Source: JBOFDK01 sp051656485 (lineage in GTDB: Bacteria > Bacillota > Clostridia > Lachnospirales > Cellulosilyticaceae). Taken from it: a stretch of 17,572 nt of DNA. Every line of letters starts with the position of its first letter. Position 1 is the first letter of the stretch. Location of the stretch: assembly GCA_051656485.1 (NCBI GenBank), contig JBOGBZ010000171.1, positions 1 to 17,572 on the forward strand, in the 5' to 3' direction. A program made the translations under genes and the position numbers. Positions 1-6,522 of this stretch are shown piece after piece. Below the pieces are notes generated by a model. The model was given only the letters and a program-made list of their open reading frames with translations, searched no databases and was not told the origin of the DNA.

Positions 1-2528
1 AAGATCTTAAAGATCAAACAGCTATCGCTAAGTTCAAAGTAGTAGGTGAAGAAAACACTTACCTTCTCGCTTGGACAACAACACCTTGGACACTTCCATC
101 AAACGTTGCACTTTGTGTAAATCCAACTGAAAACTACGTGACAGTAGATGTTGCTGGTACAAAGTACATCTTAGCTGAAGCACTTGTAGCAAGTGTATTT
201 GATGCTGAAGAAGCTACTGTTGTAAGCACTGTTAAAGGTACAGAACTTTGTGGCATAAGCTACGAACCACTCTTCGACTTTGTAACACCAGAGAAAAAAG
301 CTTACTTCGTTGTAGCAGATAACTACGTTACAATGTCAGACGGTACAGGTATCGTACACATCGCACCAGCATTCGGTGAAGATGATTCAAGAATCGGTCG
401 TGAAAATGACCTTCCATTCGTACAACTAGTAAACGAGCAAGGTTACTTCACACCAGAAGTTGCAGACTGGCAAGATATCTTCGTAAAAGATGCTGACCCA
501 GCTATCCTTAAGTGGTTAGAAGAAAACAACAAACTCTTCAAAGCAGCTCCATACGAGCATAGCTACCCACACTGCTGGAGATGTGATACACCACTTCTTT
601 ACTATGCACGTGACACATGGTTCATCTCTATGTCAAAAGTACGTGAAAAATTAGTAGCAAACAACAATACAGTAAACTGGATGCCACCATCAATCGGTGA
701 AGGTCGCTTCGGAAACTTCCTTGAAGGCGTAATCGACTGGGGTCTTTCTCGTTCACGTTACTGGGGTACACCACTTCCTATCTGGGAATGTCAGTGTGGC
801 CACACACACCTTATCGGTAGCATCGAAGAATTAAAAACAATGAGTTCTGACTGTCCAGAAGACATCGAACTTCACAAACCATACATCGACAACGTACACC
901 TTAACTGTCCAAAGTGTAACAGCACAATGACACGTGTAGAAGACGTTATCGACTGTTGGTATGATAGTGGTTCTATGCCATTCGCACAGCTTCACTACCC
1001 ATTCGAAAACAAAGAAGTATTCGAACAAAACTACCCAGCTGACTTCATCTCTGAAGCGGTAGACCAAACACGTGGATGGTTCTACACACTTATGGCTATC
1101 TCTACACTTATCTTCGATAAAGCACCATACAAAAACGTTATCGTACTTGGTCACGTAGGTGATAAAGACGGTATCAAGATGAGTAAGCACAAAGGTAACG
1201 TAGTCGATCCTTGGACAGTACTTGATGCACAAGGTGCAGATGCTGTACGTTGGTACTTCTACTCTGCAAGTGCACCATGGTTACCAAGCCGTTTCAGTGG
1301 TGACAACGTATCTGAAGCACAACGTAAGTTCATGGGTACTTTCTGGAATACTTACGCATTCTACGTACTTTATGCAAATATCGATAAATTCGACCCAACA
1401 CAGTACACACTTGATTACACATCACTTAACATGATGGATAAATGGGTACTTTCAAAACTCAACACACTTGTGAAGAGCGTCGATGCACACTTAGAAAACT
1501 ACCGTATCTTCGAAGCTTCTCGTGAAATGCAAGACTTCATTGATGATGTATCTAACTGGTACGTACGTCGTAGCCGTGAGCGTTTCTGGCAAAGTGATAT
1601 GCCACAAGATAAAGTAAATGCTTACATGACACTTTACACAGTACTTGAGACACTTTCAAAAATCGCTGCACCATTCGTACCATTTATGGCAGAAGAAATC
1701 TACCAAAACATCGTACGTACAAATGACGCTTCTGCACCATCAAGTGTTCACTTCTGTGACTTCCCAGCAGTTCACGAAGAAATGATTGATAAAAACCTTG
1801 AAAAGCACATGGATAGCGTACTTCAAATCGTAGTACTTGGCCGTGCTTGCCGTAGTGAATCAAACATCAAGAACCGTCAACCTATCGGTAAGATGTATGT
1901 AGGGGCTACTGAAGCTCTTCCTGAAGACTTCTCTTCTATCATCGCTGAAGAACTTAATGTTAAAGCAGTAGAATTCACTACTGATGCTAGTGGTTATATC
2001 TCATATGCATTCAAGCCACAAATGCGTACACTTGGACCAAAATACGGCAAAGTGCTTAATGCCATCCGTACAGCACTTACAGCGCTTGATGGTAGCCAAG
2101 CAATGGATGAACTTAACACGACAGGTGTTCTGAAACTTACAATTGAAGGTGAAGTCATCGAACTTACAAAAGAAGACTTACTCATCTCTACAGCTCAAAA
2201 AGAAGGTTTCGTAGCACAGTCTGAAGGTGGCTTCACAGCTGTACTTGATACACAACTTACAGATGAGCTTATCGAAGAAGGTTTTGTACGCGAGATCATC
2301 TCTAAGATTCAAACAATGAGAAAAGAAGCTGACTTCGAAGTACAAGACCATATCCTTGTAGCTTACAAAGACAATGCTAAAATTGCTGATATCATGGCTC
2401 GCAACAATGCTGAGATCGGTAGTGAAGTACTTGCAAATAGCGTAACTGAAGGAAGCCTTGAAGGTGGTTACGAAAAAGCTTGGAAAGTAAACGGCGAAGA
2501 CGTAACACTTACTGTTAAACGCGCTTAA
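1..2528 (+). CDS. ileS: Isoleucyl-tRNA synthetase, 5'-truncated by the window
   Basis: Charges tRNA-Ile with isoleucine in the cytoplasm and hydrolyses mischarged valine. The reading frame is open from base 3 with no start, so the N-terminus (about 190-200 residues, including the HIGH motif) lies upstream; 841 residues are visible. The editing-domain signature AWTTTPWTLPSN is encoded near bases 69-104, and GTGIVHIAPAFGEDD follows. The catalytic KMSKS loop appears as KMSKH (bases 1176-1190). Two CxxC-type pairs flank the catalytic insertion (WECQCGH and NCPKCN). The C-terminus ends in an anticodon-binding tail without the four-Cys zinc finger of E. coli-type IleS; together with KMSKH this fits the longer, eukaryote-like type 2 class of about 1035 residues. 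Codon use is strongly biased (TTC, TAC, AAC, CCA, CGT), as expected of a highly expressed gene. A terminator follows directly. Confidence 0.97.
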   Translation, partial: DLKDQTAIAKFKVVGEENTYLLAWTTTPWTLPSNVALCVNPTENYVTVDVAGTKYILAEALVASVFDAEEATVVSTVKGTELCGISYEPLFDFVTPEKKAYFVVADNYVTMSDGTGIVHIAPAFGEDDSRIGRENDLPFVQLVNEQGYFTPEVADWQDIFVKDADPAILKWLEENNKLFKAAPYEHSYPHCWRCDTPLLYYARDTWFISMSKVREKLVANNNTVNWMPPSIGEGRFGNFLEGVIDWGLSRSRYWGTPLPIWECQCGHTHLIGSIEELKTMSSDCPEDIELHKPYIDNVHLNCPKCNSTMTRVEDVIDCWYDSGSMPFAQLHYPFENKEVFEQNYPADFISEAVDQTRGWFYTLMAISTLIFDKAPYKNVIVLGHVGDKDGIKMSKHKGNVVDPWTVLDAQGADAVRWYFYSASAPWLPSRFSGDNVSEAQRKFMGTFWNTYAFYVLYANIDKFDPTQYTLDYTSLNMMDKWVLSKLNTLVKSVDAHLENYRIFEASREMQDFIDDVSNWYVRRSRERFWQSDMPQDKVNAYMTLYTVLETLSKIAAPFVPFMAEEIYQNIVRTNDASAPSSVHFCDFPAVHEEMIDKNLEKHMDSVLQIVVLGRACRSESNIKNRQPIGKMYVGATEALPEDFSSIIAEELNVKAVEFTTDASGYISYAFKPQMRTLGPKYGKVLNAIRTALTALDGSQAMDELNTTGVLKLTIEGEVIELTKEDLLISTAQKEGFVAQSEGGFTAVLDTQLTDELIEEGFVREIISKIQTMRKEADFEVQDHILVAYKDNAKIADIMARNNAEIGSEVLANSVTEGSLEGGYEKAWKVNGEDVTLTVKRA

Positions 2529-2563
2529 GAACATACCAATGTTCTTCCTATTCTATAAAAAAA

Positions 2564-2598
2564 CTGCTATCACTTCTCTGAGGTGATAGCAGTTTTTT
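2564..2598 (+). terminator. Intrinsic terminator of ileS
   Basis: A 12-bp stem (ctgctatcactt 2564-2575 with aggtgatagcag 2581-2592, one G-U pair) closes a 5-base loop and runs into seven T. A run of A on the left side could pair with the T tract. A smaller hairpin (gaacat/atgttc, 2529-2544) sits just after the stop codon. Confidence 0.93.
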
Positions 2599-2662
2599 TA
2601 TGTGATTTTACTTTTTTTGTAAGTAATTGTATTTTTTACTAGACCTTCCTTACACTCTTTTA

Positions 2663-2668
2663 TATAAT
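2663..2668 (+). promoter_or_regulatory. Possible -10 box for the nucleoside transporter
   Basis: An exact TATAAT lies about 90 bases upstream of the transporter start in an A/T-rich gap (2601-2758). I see no good -35 box at 16-18 bases, so the promoter call is weak. The same gap holds a perfect 10-bp palindrome, tatgtacata (2704-2713), and a direct repeat gctataaa (2720-2727 and 2738-2745); either could be an operator. No aptamer fold was recognised here. Confidence 0.3.
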
Positions 2669-2758
2669 AGATAACCTATGCATTTACTATATTTTTTCTA
2701 GATTATGTACATACTAAATGCTATAAAATAAAATTTTGCTATAAAGGAGTGACATCTT

Positions 2759-3937
2759 ATGTCTATCATCTTTGGTATCCTAACCATTCTTATCTTATTA
2801 GGCATCGCTTTTCTCGTCTCTGAGAATAGACGTGCGATTAAATGGCGCTATGCTTTTGTAGCCCTAGGCATTCAAATCCTACTGATGCTTTTTGTTCTTA
2901 AAGTTTCACTTGGTCAGCGCATCATTGAAGCTTTAGCCAATGGCGTTGTTACAGTTCTTAATTTTGGTAATGAGGGCCTCGCCTTTGTCTTTGGTGATTT
3001 ATTTGCCAACTACTTTATCTTTGGCATCCATGTCCTTGGTATCATTTGCTTTACTAGCGCACTTATCTCTGTACTTTACTACTTCAGAATCATTCCCTTC
3101 CTTGTAAAATATATAGGTAAATGGATTGCTAGACTTCTAGGAACGACAGAAGTGGAAACCTTCTGTGCTGTAGGTAGTTCCTTCTTAGGAACCACCGAAG
3201 CACCACTCCTTACAAAGCCTTTCTTAAAAGACCTCACACGTAGTGAACTTTTCGCCGTCGTAACCAGTGGTTTCGCTTCTGTATCTGTCTCTGTTATAGG
3301 TGGCTATACCTTACTAGGTATCGATATGAAGTATCTTCTACTTGCAATCGTTACTGTGCCTTTTGCTAGCCTTCTTATCTCTAAAATCGTGATTCCTGAG
3401 ACAGAATCTAGTAAGACTGATAACATCGAGATTACACCTTCCGAGTCTGCCAACTTCTTAGAGGCTCTAGGTGACGGTGCCATACAAGGTCTCCATCTTG
3501 CGCTCAATGTAGGTGCTGTACTCATCGCCTTCTTAGGGATGATTGCCTTTATCAACTACTTCCTTAGCTTTGTAGGCCTTTCTGTAGCAGAGTTACTCGG
3601 TTATGTGCTTACACCACTTGCTTGGTTATTTGGTATCCCTAAAGCTGAAGTACACACCTTTGCTTCGATGGTTGGTCTTAAGATGGCTGTCAATGAATTC
3701 GTAGCATTTACAGAGCTTGGTAGTATGCTCCACACGCTTTCTCCTAGGACGCAGGCTATTCTTTCTGTTGCTCTATGTAACTTCGCTAATTTTAGTTCTA
3801 TTGGAATTGCTGTTGCTGGCTTTAAGGCATTCTGTCCTTCAAAAAGCCAAGAAGTATCCGGCTTTGGTTTTAAGTCCCTTTTAGCAGGTACCCTTACAAC
3901 CCTTATTACTGCCGCTATTGTCGGTATGTTTATCTAA
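2759..3937 (+). CDS. Concentrative nucleoside transporter (CNT/NupC family)
   Basis: Imports nucleosides across the cytoplasmic membrane by cation (H+ or Na+) symport. At 392 residues it has the usual length of a bacterial CNT and is hydrophobic throughout, with an N-terminal helix at about 2-20 and many later helices. Family signatures are clear: the re-entrant-loop motif GTTEAPLLTKPF (residues 144-155), the NEFVAF motif, and CNFANFSSIGI near the C-terminus, which carries the Phe, Asn and Ser that hold the nucleoside in Vibrio cholerae CNT. The base-reading Gln of that protein (GQTE) is Thr here, so uridine specificity should not be assumed. The start has a good ribosome site, AAAGGAG (2743-2749), 9 bases upstream. 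It stands alone as a gene, convergent with the HD-GYP gene. Confidence 0.93.
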   Translation: MSIIFGILTILILLGIAFLVSENRRAIKWRYAFVALGIQILLMLFVLKVSLGQRIIEALANGVVTVLNFGNEGLAFVFGDLFANYFIFGIHVLGIICFTSALISVLYYFRIIPFLVKYIGKWIARLLGTTEVETFCAVGSSFLGTTEAPLLTKPFLKDLTRSELFAVVTSGFASVSVSVIGGYTLLGIDMKYLLLAIVTVPFASLLISKIVIPETESSKTDNIEITPSESANFLEALGDGAIQGLHLALNVGAVLIAFLGMIAFINYFLSFVGLSVAELLGYVLTPLAWLFGIPKAEVHTFASMVGLKMAVNEFVAFTELGSMLHTLSPRTQAILSVALCNFANFSSIGIAVAGFKAFCPSKSQEVSGFGFKSLLAGTLTTLITAAIVGMFI

Positions 3938-3987
3938 CACACAAAAAAGATGTTGCCTCTGGGGCAACATCTTTTTTGTGTGTTAGA
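3933..3987. terminator. Bidirectional terminator holding both stop codons
   Basis: A perfect 25-bp inverted repeat (3933-3957 with 3963-3987) around a 5-base loop. The distal stem is A6 on one side and T6 on the other, so it can act in both directions. The transporter stop TAA (3935-3937) and the HD-GYP stop (3983-3985 on the minus strand) both lie inside the stem. Confidence 0.95.
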
Positions 3988-5020
3988 CGATATCCATAAT
4001 TCTTATATTTCTTTGTGTATCTAAATCGATGTACTGCTCATCAACCTTTACAATAGGTCTATATACACAGTGTGGATGAATAAAGATAACTTCCCCCACT
4101 GCTCCTGTATTTAGTTTTACAAATACACCTGTATAATAATCTGCAATACTATGTAAAAATGTCAGAAGAATCTTTGTATCTAACTTATCTAGCCCTTCCT
4201 TTTCCATCGCTTCCATAACTTCAAAAGGTGTCTGACGCTTCTTATAAACGCGCTCAGAAATCATCGCATCATACGTATCTGCTATAGCGATAATCTTCCC
4301 AAATAAGTGAATCTCATCTCCAGCTAATTCTCTTGGATAACCAGTGCCATCGATACGTTCATGGTGCCCTAGAACCCCATGTTTCACCTCTTCAGATATG
4401 TCTTTTATATCTTTGATGAGTTCATATCCATAGATCACATGCTTTTTTACTACATTGTATTCTTCATTTGTCAAACTTCCTCTTTTATTAATAACAGATG
4501 GTGTCACTTTATATTTACCCGCATCATGAAGCGCTCCTGCTAAGAACAAGTCACTGAGCTGCTCTTCACTTAAATGTAGCCACTTCCCTATAAGCACTGC
4601 TAACATCCCTACGTTCATACAGTGTGTATGGGTGTATTCATCTACTTTTTTTACAATGTTTACACATCCCATAATGGTATTATTATGACTAAGTTCACTA
4701 TAAAAGCTGCCTTTTATTTCTTGTAATTTTCCTGGATCGACTACTTTACTATGTTTAAAGGATTCCAGTAAATCACCGAGTTTGTTTTTAGTTTCATCAT
4801 ATGTCTTAATGGTATCTTCTGAAAGATTCCATACCTTGTTCCAAGAATCTTGTTCGATATAAATCTCTGAATGCACAAATTTTTTTAGCCATTCTAACGT
4901 CGTTGCATTCATCGTATGCCCTGCATTGCATAATACGATTCCTGTACGTATATCAATCACATCTCTGCTCAGTATATCCCCTGGCTTACACCCTTCCAAT
5001 TCTACGTATTGTTCTTTCAT
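3983..5020 (-). CDS. HD-GYP domain protein, probable c-di-GMP phosphodiesterase
   Basis: Probably hydrolyses the second messenger cyclic di-GMP; cytoplasmic, with no membrane segment or receiver domain seen. Of 345 residues, about 1-120 form an N-terminal region without a motif I can name. The HD-GYP domain covers about 121-290: an early His pair (H131, H133), the metal-binding HD pair H165-D166 in HDAGK, H194 in the KKHxxxG segment, and the signature HHERIDGTGYP at 219-229. All expected metal-ligand motifs look intact, so an active enzyme is likely. The last ~50 residues form a small beta-rich tail seen on clostridial HD-GYP proteins. The start codon directly follows AAAGG, with AGGG a few bases further up, an unusually tight arrangement. 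Convergent with the transporter gene. Confidence 0.93.
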   Translation of the reverse strand: MKEQYVELEGCKPGDILSRDVIDIRTGIVLCNAGHTMNATTLEWLKKFVHSEIYIEQDSWNKVWNLSEDTIKTYDETKNKLGDLLESFKHSKVVDPGKLQEIKGSFYSELSHNNTIMGCVNIVKKVDEYTHTHCMNVGMLAVLIGKWLHLSEEQLSDLFLAGALHDAGKYKVTPSVINKRGSLTNEEYNVVKKHVIYGYELIKDIKDISEEVKHGVLGHHERIDGTGYPRELAGDEIHLFGKIIAIADTYDAMISERVYKKRQTPFEVMEAMEKEGLDKLDTKILLTFLHSIADYYTGVFVKLNTGAVGEVIFIHPHCVYRPIVKVDEQYIDLDTQRNIRIMDIV

Positions 5021-5058
5021 CCTTTACCCTACCCTTAACTAAATTTCCTTGCTCTTAT

Positions 5059-5067
5059 ATTTTACCA
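5059..5067 (-). promoter_or_regulatory. Extended -10 promoter of the HD-GYP gene
   Basis: On the minus strand the sequence TGGTAAAAT is an extended -10 (TGn plus a 5/6 match to TATAAT). The hexamer 17 bases upstream, TTTCAC, is a poor -35, as extended -10 promoters tolerate. It would start a leader of about 30 bases before the gene. Confidence 0.5.
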
Positions 5068-5106
5068 TTTCTTAGTGAAAGGTGAAATCTTTTTTAGGCA
5101 TTTTAT

Positions 5107-5140
5107 TAAAAAAAGCCAAATTGTTTGCAACAATTTGGCT
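5107..5140 (-). terminator. Intrinsic terminator of the CorA-family gene
   Basis: Stem agccaaattgtt (5114-5125) pairs with aacaatttggct (5129-5140), a 12-bp hairpin with a 3-base loop. Read on the minus strand it is followed by seven T (5108-5114), just after the corA stop. Confidence 0.9.
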
Positions 5141-5147
5141 AAGTTTA

Positions 5148-6077
5148 TTAAAATAGTTTTTTCTTAATCATATAAATAGATACGATACCAATAAGTACGA
5201 TACAAAGAATCAGTACCATCGGGAATGCGAATGGCTCATATTGGAATGGTAGCGGTACATTCATTCCATACAAACTAAAGATCATCGTTGGTATAGAAAG
5301 TACAATTGTGATAGACGTTAAAGTCTTCATAACGATATTTAAGTTATTAGAGATAATGGAAGCAAAAGCGTCCATTGTACCACTTAAGATATTTCCATAA
5401 ATATTAGCCATCTCTATCGCTTGCTTATTCTCAATGATAACGTCTTCTAGAAGTTCTTTATCTTCTGGGTATTGCTTAATCGCTTCCATTCGCATCATTT
5501 TTTCTAATACGATTTCGTTAGAACGAAGGGCGGTGGTAAAGTATACTAAACTTTTTTCTAATTTAAGTAATTGGATAAGTTCTTTATTCTTCATTGATTT
5601 ATGAAGTTCTTGCTCTACTTGATTGCTCAGTTTATCAATGTGTCTTAGGTATTGAAGGAAGTAAGATGCATTCTTATAAAGAATCTGAAGAATAAAACGT
5701 GTCTTTTTGAATGTAAAGAAGGTTCTTACACGACCTGTAATAAATTCTTTAAGTACTTCTACTTCTTTAAGACATACGGTAACGATATAACTATCCCCAA
5801 TGATAATCTCTAATGGAATCGTTGCGTATTCATGCTCTGCTGCATTATCTTTGATCGGTACGTCTACGATAATAATTGTATAGTTATCTTCAGTATCAAT
5901 ATGCGCTCTCTCTTCTTCATCTAGCGCTGCGCGAATATGATTTGCCTCAATTTGAAACATCTCTGCCACAGAATTAATCTCATCTGCACTTGGATTCACT
6001 AAATTAATCCAACTTCCTGGTTGGAACTGTGTTATTTCTTGTAATTTGTTATCAATTGTTCTAAAAATCTGCTTCAT
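5148..6077 (-). CDS. corA: CorA-family Mg2+/divalent metal channel
   Basis: Forms a membrane channel that imports Mg2+ (in some members Co2+, Ni2+ or Zn2+). The protein is 309 residues from the start chosen here. About 250 residues form the acidic and helical cytoplasmic funnel; the family signature YGMN (Gly271) follows the first membrane helix (about 253-270), and a second helix (about 283-303) ends in a short basic tail IKKKLF. This two-helix ending with GMN is diagnostic of the superfamily. An in-frame ATG at 6101 would add eight residues (MTCRGWDN) but has no ribosome site; ATG 6077 has AGAGGA (6087-6092) nine bases upstream and is preferred. That ribosome site lies inside a hairpin discussed under the leader features, so translation is probably regulated. 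The metal specificity cannot be told from sequence. Confidence 0.92.
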   Translation of the reverse strand: MKQIFRTIDNKLQEITQFQPGSWINLVNPSADEINSVAEMFQIEANHIRAALDEEERAHIDTEDNYTIIIVDVPIKDNAAEHEYATIPLEIIIGDSYIVTVCLKEVEVLKEFITGRVRTFFTFKKTRFILQILYKNASYFLQYLRHIDKLSNQVEQELHKSMKNKELIQLLKLEKSLVYFTTALRSNEIVLEKMMRMEAIKQYPEDKELLEDVIIENKQAIEMANIYGNILSGTMDAFASIISNNLNIVMKTLTSITIVLSIPTMIFSLYGMNVPLPFQYEPFAFPMVLILCIVLIGIVSIYMIKKKLF

Positions 6078-6086
6078 ATTATCCCA

Positions 6087-6118
6087 TCCTCTGCATGTCA
6101 CTTATTTATTGCAGAGAA
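6087..6118 (-). promoter_or_regulatory. corA ribosome-site sequestering hairpin
   Basis: In the minus-strand RNA, UUCUCUGCA (6118 to 6110) pairs with UGCAGAGGA (6095 to 6087) in a 9-bp stem with one G-U pair and a 14-base loop. The 3' arm contains the whole Shine-Dalgarno AGAGGA of corA, so this form should block translation. Its 5' arm is also needed by the competing hairpin at 6104-6140, so only one can exist at a time. Confidence 0.6.
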
Positions 6119-6140
6119 ATATTCTATTTCTACAATAAAT
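6104..6140 (-). promoter_or_regulatory. Competing (anti-sequestering) hairpin in the corA leader
   Basis: Two stacked stems: ATTTATTG (6104-6111) with CAATAAAT (6133-6140), 8 bp, then AGAAAT (6115-6120) with ATTTCT (6126-6131), 6 bp, separated by a small internal loop and closed by a 5-base loop. No T tract follows on either strand, so it is not a terminator. Forming it captures bases 6113-6118, which otherwise mask the corA ribosome site. The stop codon of the upstream small ORF (6130-6132) lies in its 5' half. Confidence 0.6.
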
Positions 6141-6201
6141 TCAAGTGAGCTTCTATTCTATTTTTATACTTCTGCCTATAACAACTCGGTCCACTGTCCA
6201 T
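6130..6201 (-). CDS. Putative 23-residue leader peptide of corA
   Basis: A 23-codon ORF starting MDSGPSCYRQKYKNR and ending in LNLL, then TAG. A strong ribosome site AAAGGAG (6214-6220) lies 12 bases before the ATG, rather far but workable. It sits between a good minus-strand promoter (6250-6279) and corA, and its stop codon falls in the 5' arm of the hairpin that controls access to the corA ribosome site. That placement, not the peptide sequence, is the reason to call it. No homolog is recognised. By analogy with mgtL and corL leader ORFs of enterobacterial Mg2+ transporters, ribosome progress here could set corA expression. It could also be a chance ORF. Confidence 0.5.
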   Translation of the reverse strand: MDSGPSCYRQKYKNRIEAHLNLL

Positions 6202-6249
6202 TTATAACTCACTCTCCTTTATTATCAATCATTTAAACTCTTCTTATTC

Positions 6250-6279
6250 ATACTATTAGATACCTACCATTAAAGTCAA
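6250..6279 (-). promoter_or_regulatory. Promoter of the corA transcript
   Basis: Minus strand: -35 TTGACT (6274-6279, 5/6), 18-base spacer, -10 TAGTAT (6250-6255, 4/6). Transcription would start near 6243 and give a leader of about 165 bases before the corA ATG, including the small ORF and both hairpins. Confidence 0.55.
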
Positions 6280-6284
6280 GTAAA

Positions 6285-6299
6285 TTGTGTCGAACACAA
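6285..6299. repeat. Palindrome between the divergent corA and dehydrogenase promoters
   Basis: TTGTGT-cga-ACACAA is a 6-bp inverted repeat with a 3-base centre, immediately upstream of the corA -35 box. It could be an operator for either divergent gene. It does not match a regulator site I know. Confidence 0.35.
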
Positions 6300-6329
6300 G
6301 TTTTATTTATTTATTAATCATTTTTAGTA

Positions 6330-6358
6330 TTGCACATAAAAATATAATATTGTAAAAT
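6330..6358 (+). promoter_or_regulatory. Candidate promoter of the aptamer-dehydrogenase transcript
   Basis: TTGCAC (6330-6335) and TAAAAT (6353-6358) are separated by 17 bases and would start RNA near 6365. An alternative -10, TATTAT (6387-6392), would start it near 6399, just before aptamer stem P1. The DNA from 6300 to 6400 is very A/T-rich and shows nothing else I can support. Confidence 0.35.
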
Positions 6359-6403
6359 GTATTCGTGAAACCGAACAATTTAATAGTATTATTCTTTAAT
6401 ATT

Positions 6404-6476
6404 CGCTTATATAGATTTGAAAATAGGGTTCAAGTGTATCTACTTAGCCACCTTAAATGGCTAACCGCTATAAGTG
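6404..6476 (+). ncRNA. Purine-riboswitch-family aptamer with an altered J3/1
   Basis: A three-way junction that can be aligned almost base by base to the xpt guanine aptamer. P1 is CGCUUAUA (6404-6411) with UAUAAGUG (6469-6476). P2 is AUUUGAA (6415-6421) with UUCAAGU (6429-6435), closed by the 7-base loop AAUAGGG, which fits the NAUANGG pattern. J2/3 is UAUCUAC (6437-6443), the conserved core strand. P3 is UUAGCCA (6444-6450) with UGGCUAA (6458-6464), closed by CCUUAAA, the same loop as in B. subtilis xpt; GG of L2 and CC of L3 can form the kissing pairs. The specificity base equivalent to position 74 is C (6468), so a guanine-like face is expected. Departures: P3 is one pair longer than in xpt, and J3/1 has two extra C (6465-6466) and G instead of A73. 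The aptamer ends 46 bases before the dehydrogenase ATG. Confidence 0.8.
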
Positions 6477-6478
6477 AG

Positions 6479-6513
6479 TTACAAAACCTTTTTGTAATGT
6501 ATCTTGAGAGGAG
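6479..6513 (+). promoter_or_regulatory. Possible expression platform of the aptamer
   Basis: TTACAAAA (6479-6486) can pair with TTTTGTAA (6490-6497) in a weak 8-bp hairpin directly after P1; no T tract follows, so it is not a terminator. CCUUU (6487-6491) could alternatively pair with AGAGG of the ribosome site AGAGGAG (6507-6513). Translational control is therefore more plausible than termination, but the mechanism is not clear from sequence. Confidence 0.35.
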
Positions 6514-6522
6514 ATTAAAAAA

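Noticed and set aside
831..1232. 133-codon open frame on the strand opposite ileS
   Set aside because: Shadow of a highly biased coding gene: the product is Val/Cys/Phe-rich without a recognisable fold, and no ribosome site supports it.
2178..2534. 118-codon open frame opposite the ileS 3' end
   Set aside because: Same reason; it runs antisense through conserved ileS sequence and lacks a ribosome site.
2601..2758. Second purine aptamer upstream of the nucleoside transporter
   Set aside because: No UNUCUAC core strand or paired loops could be found; only short palindromes and A/T-rich DNA are present.
6078..6101. Longer corA start at ATG 6101
   Set aside because: No ribosome site precedes it, whereas ATG 6077 has AGAGGA at nine bases; the extra eight residues contain the downstream ribosome site.
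6078..6243. M-box Mg2+ riboswitch in front of corA
   Set aside because: The leader is short and A/U-rich and lacks the conserved M-box core; the leader ORF and two simple hairpins explain it better.
6291..6304. CGAAC-N4-GTTTT resembling a Firmicute LexA box
   Set aside because: The second half-site lacks GTTCG and neither neighbouring gene is an SOS gene; chance similarity is more likely.
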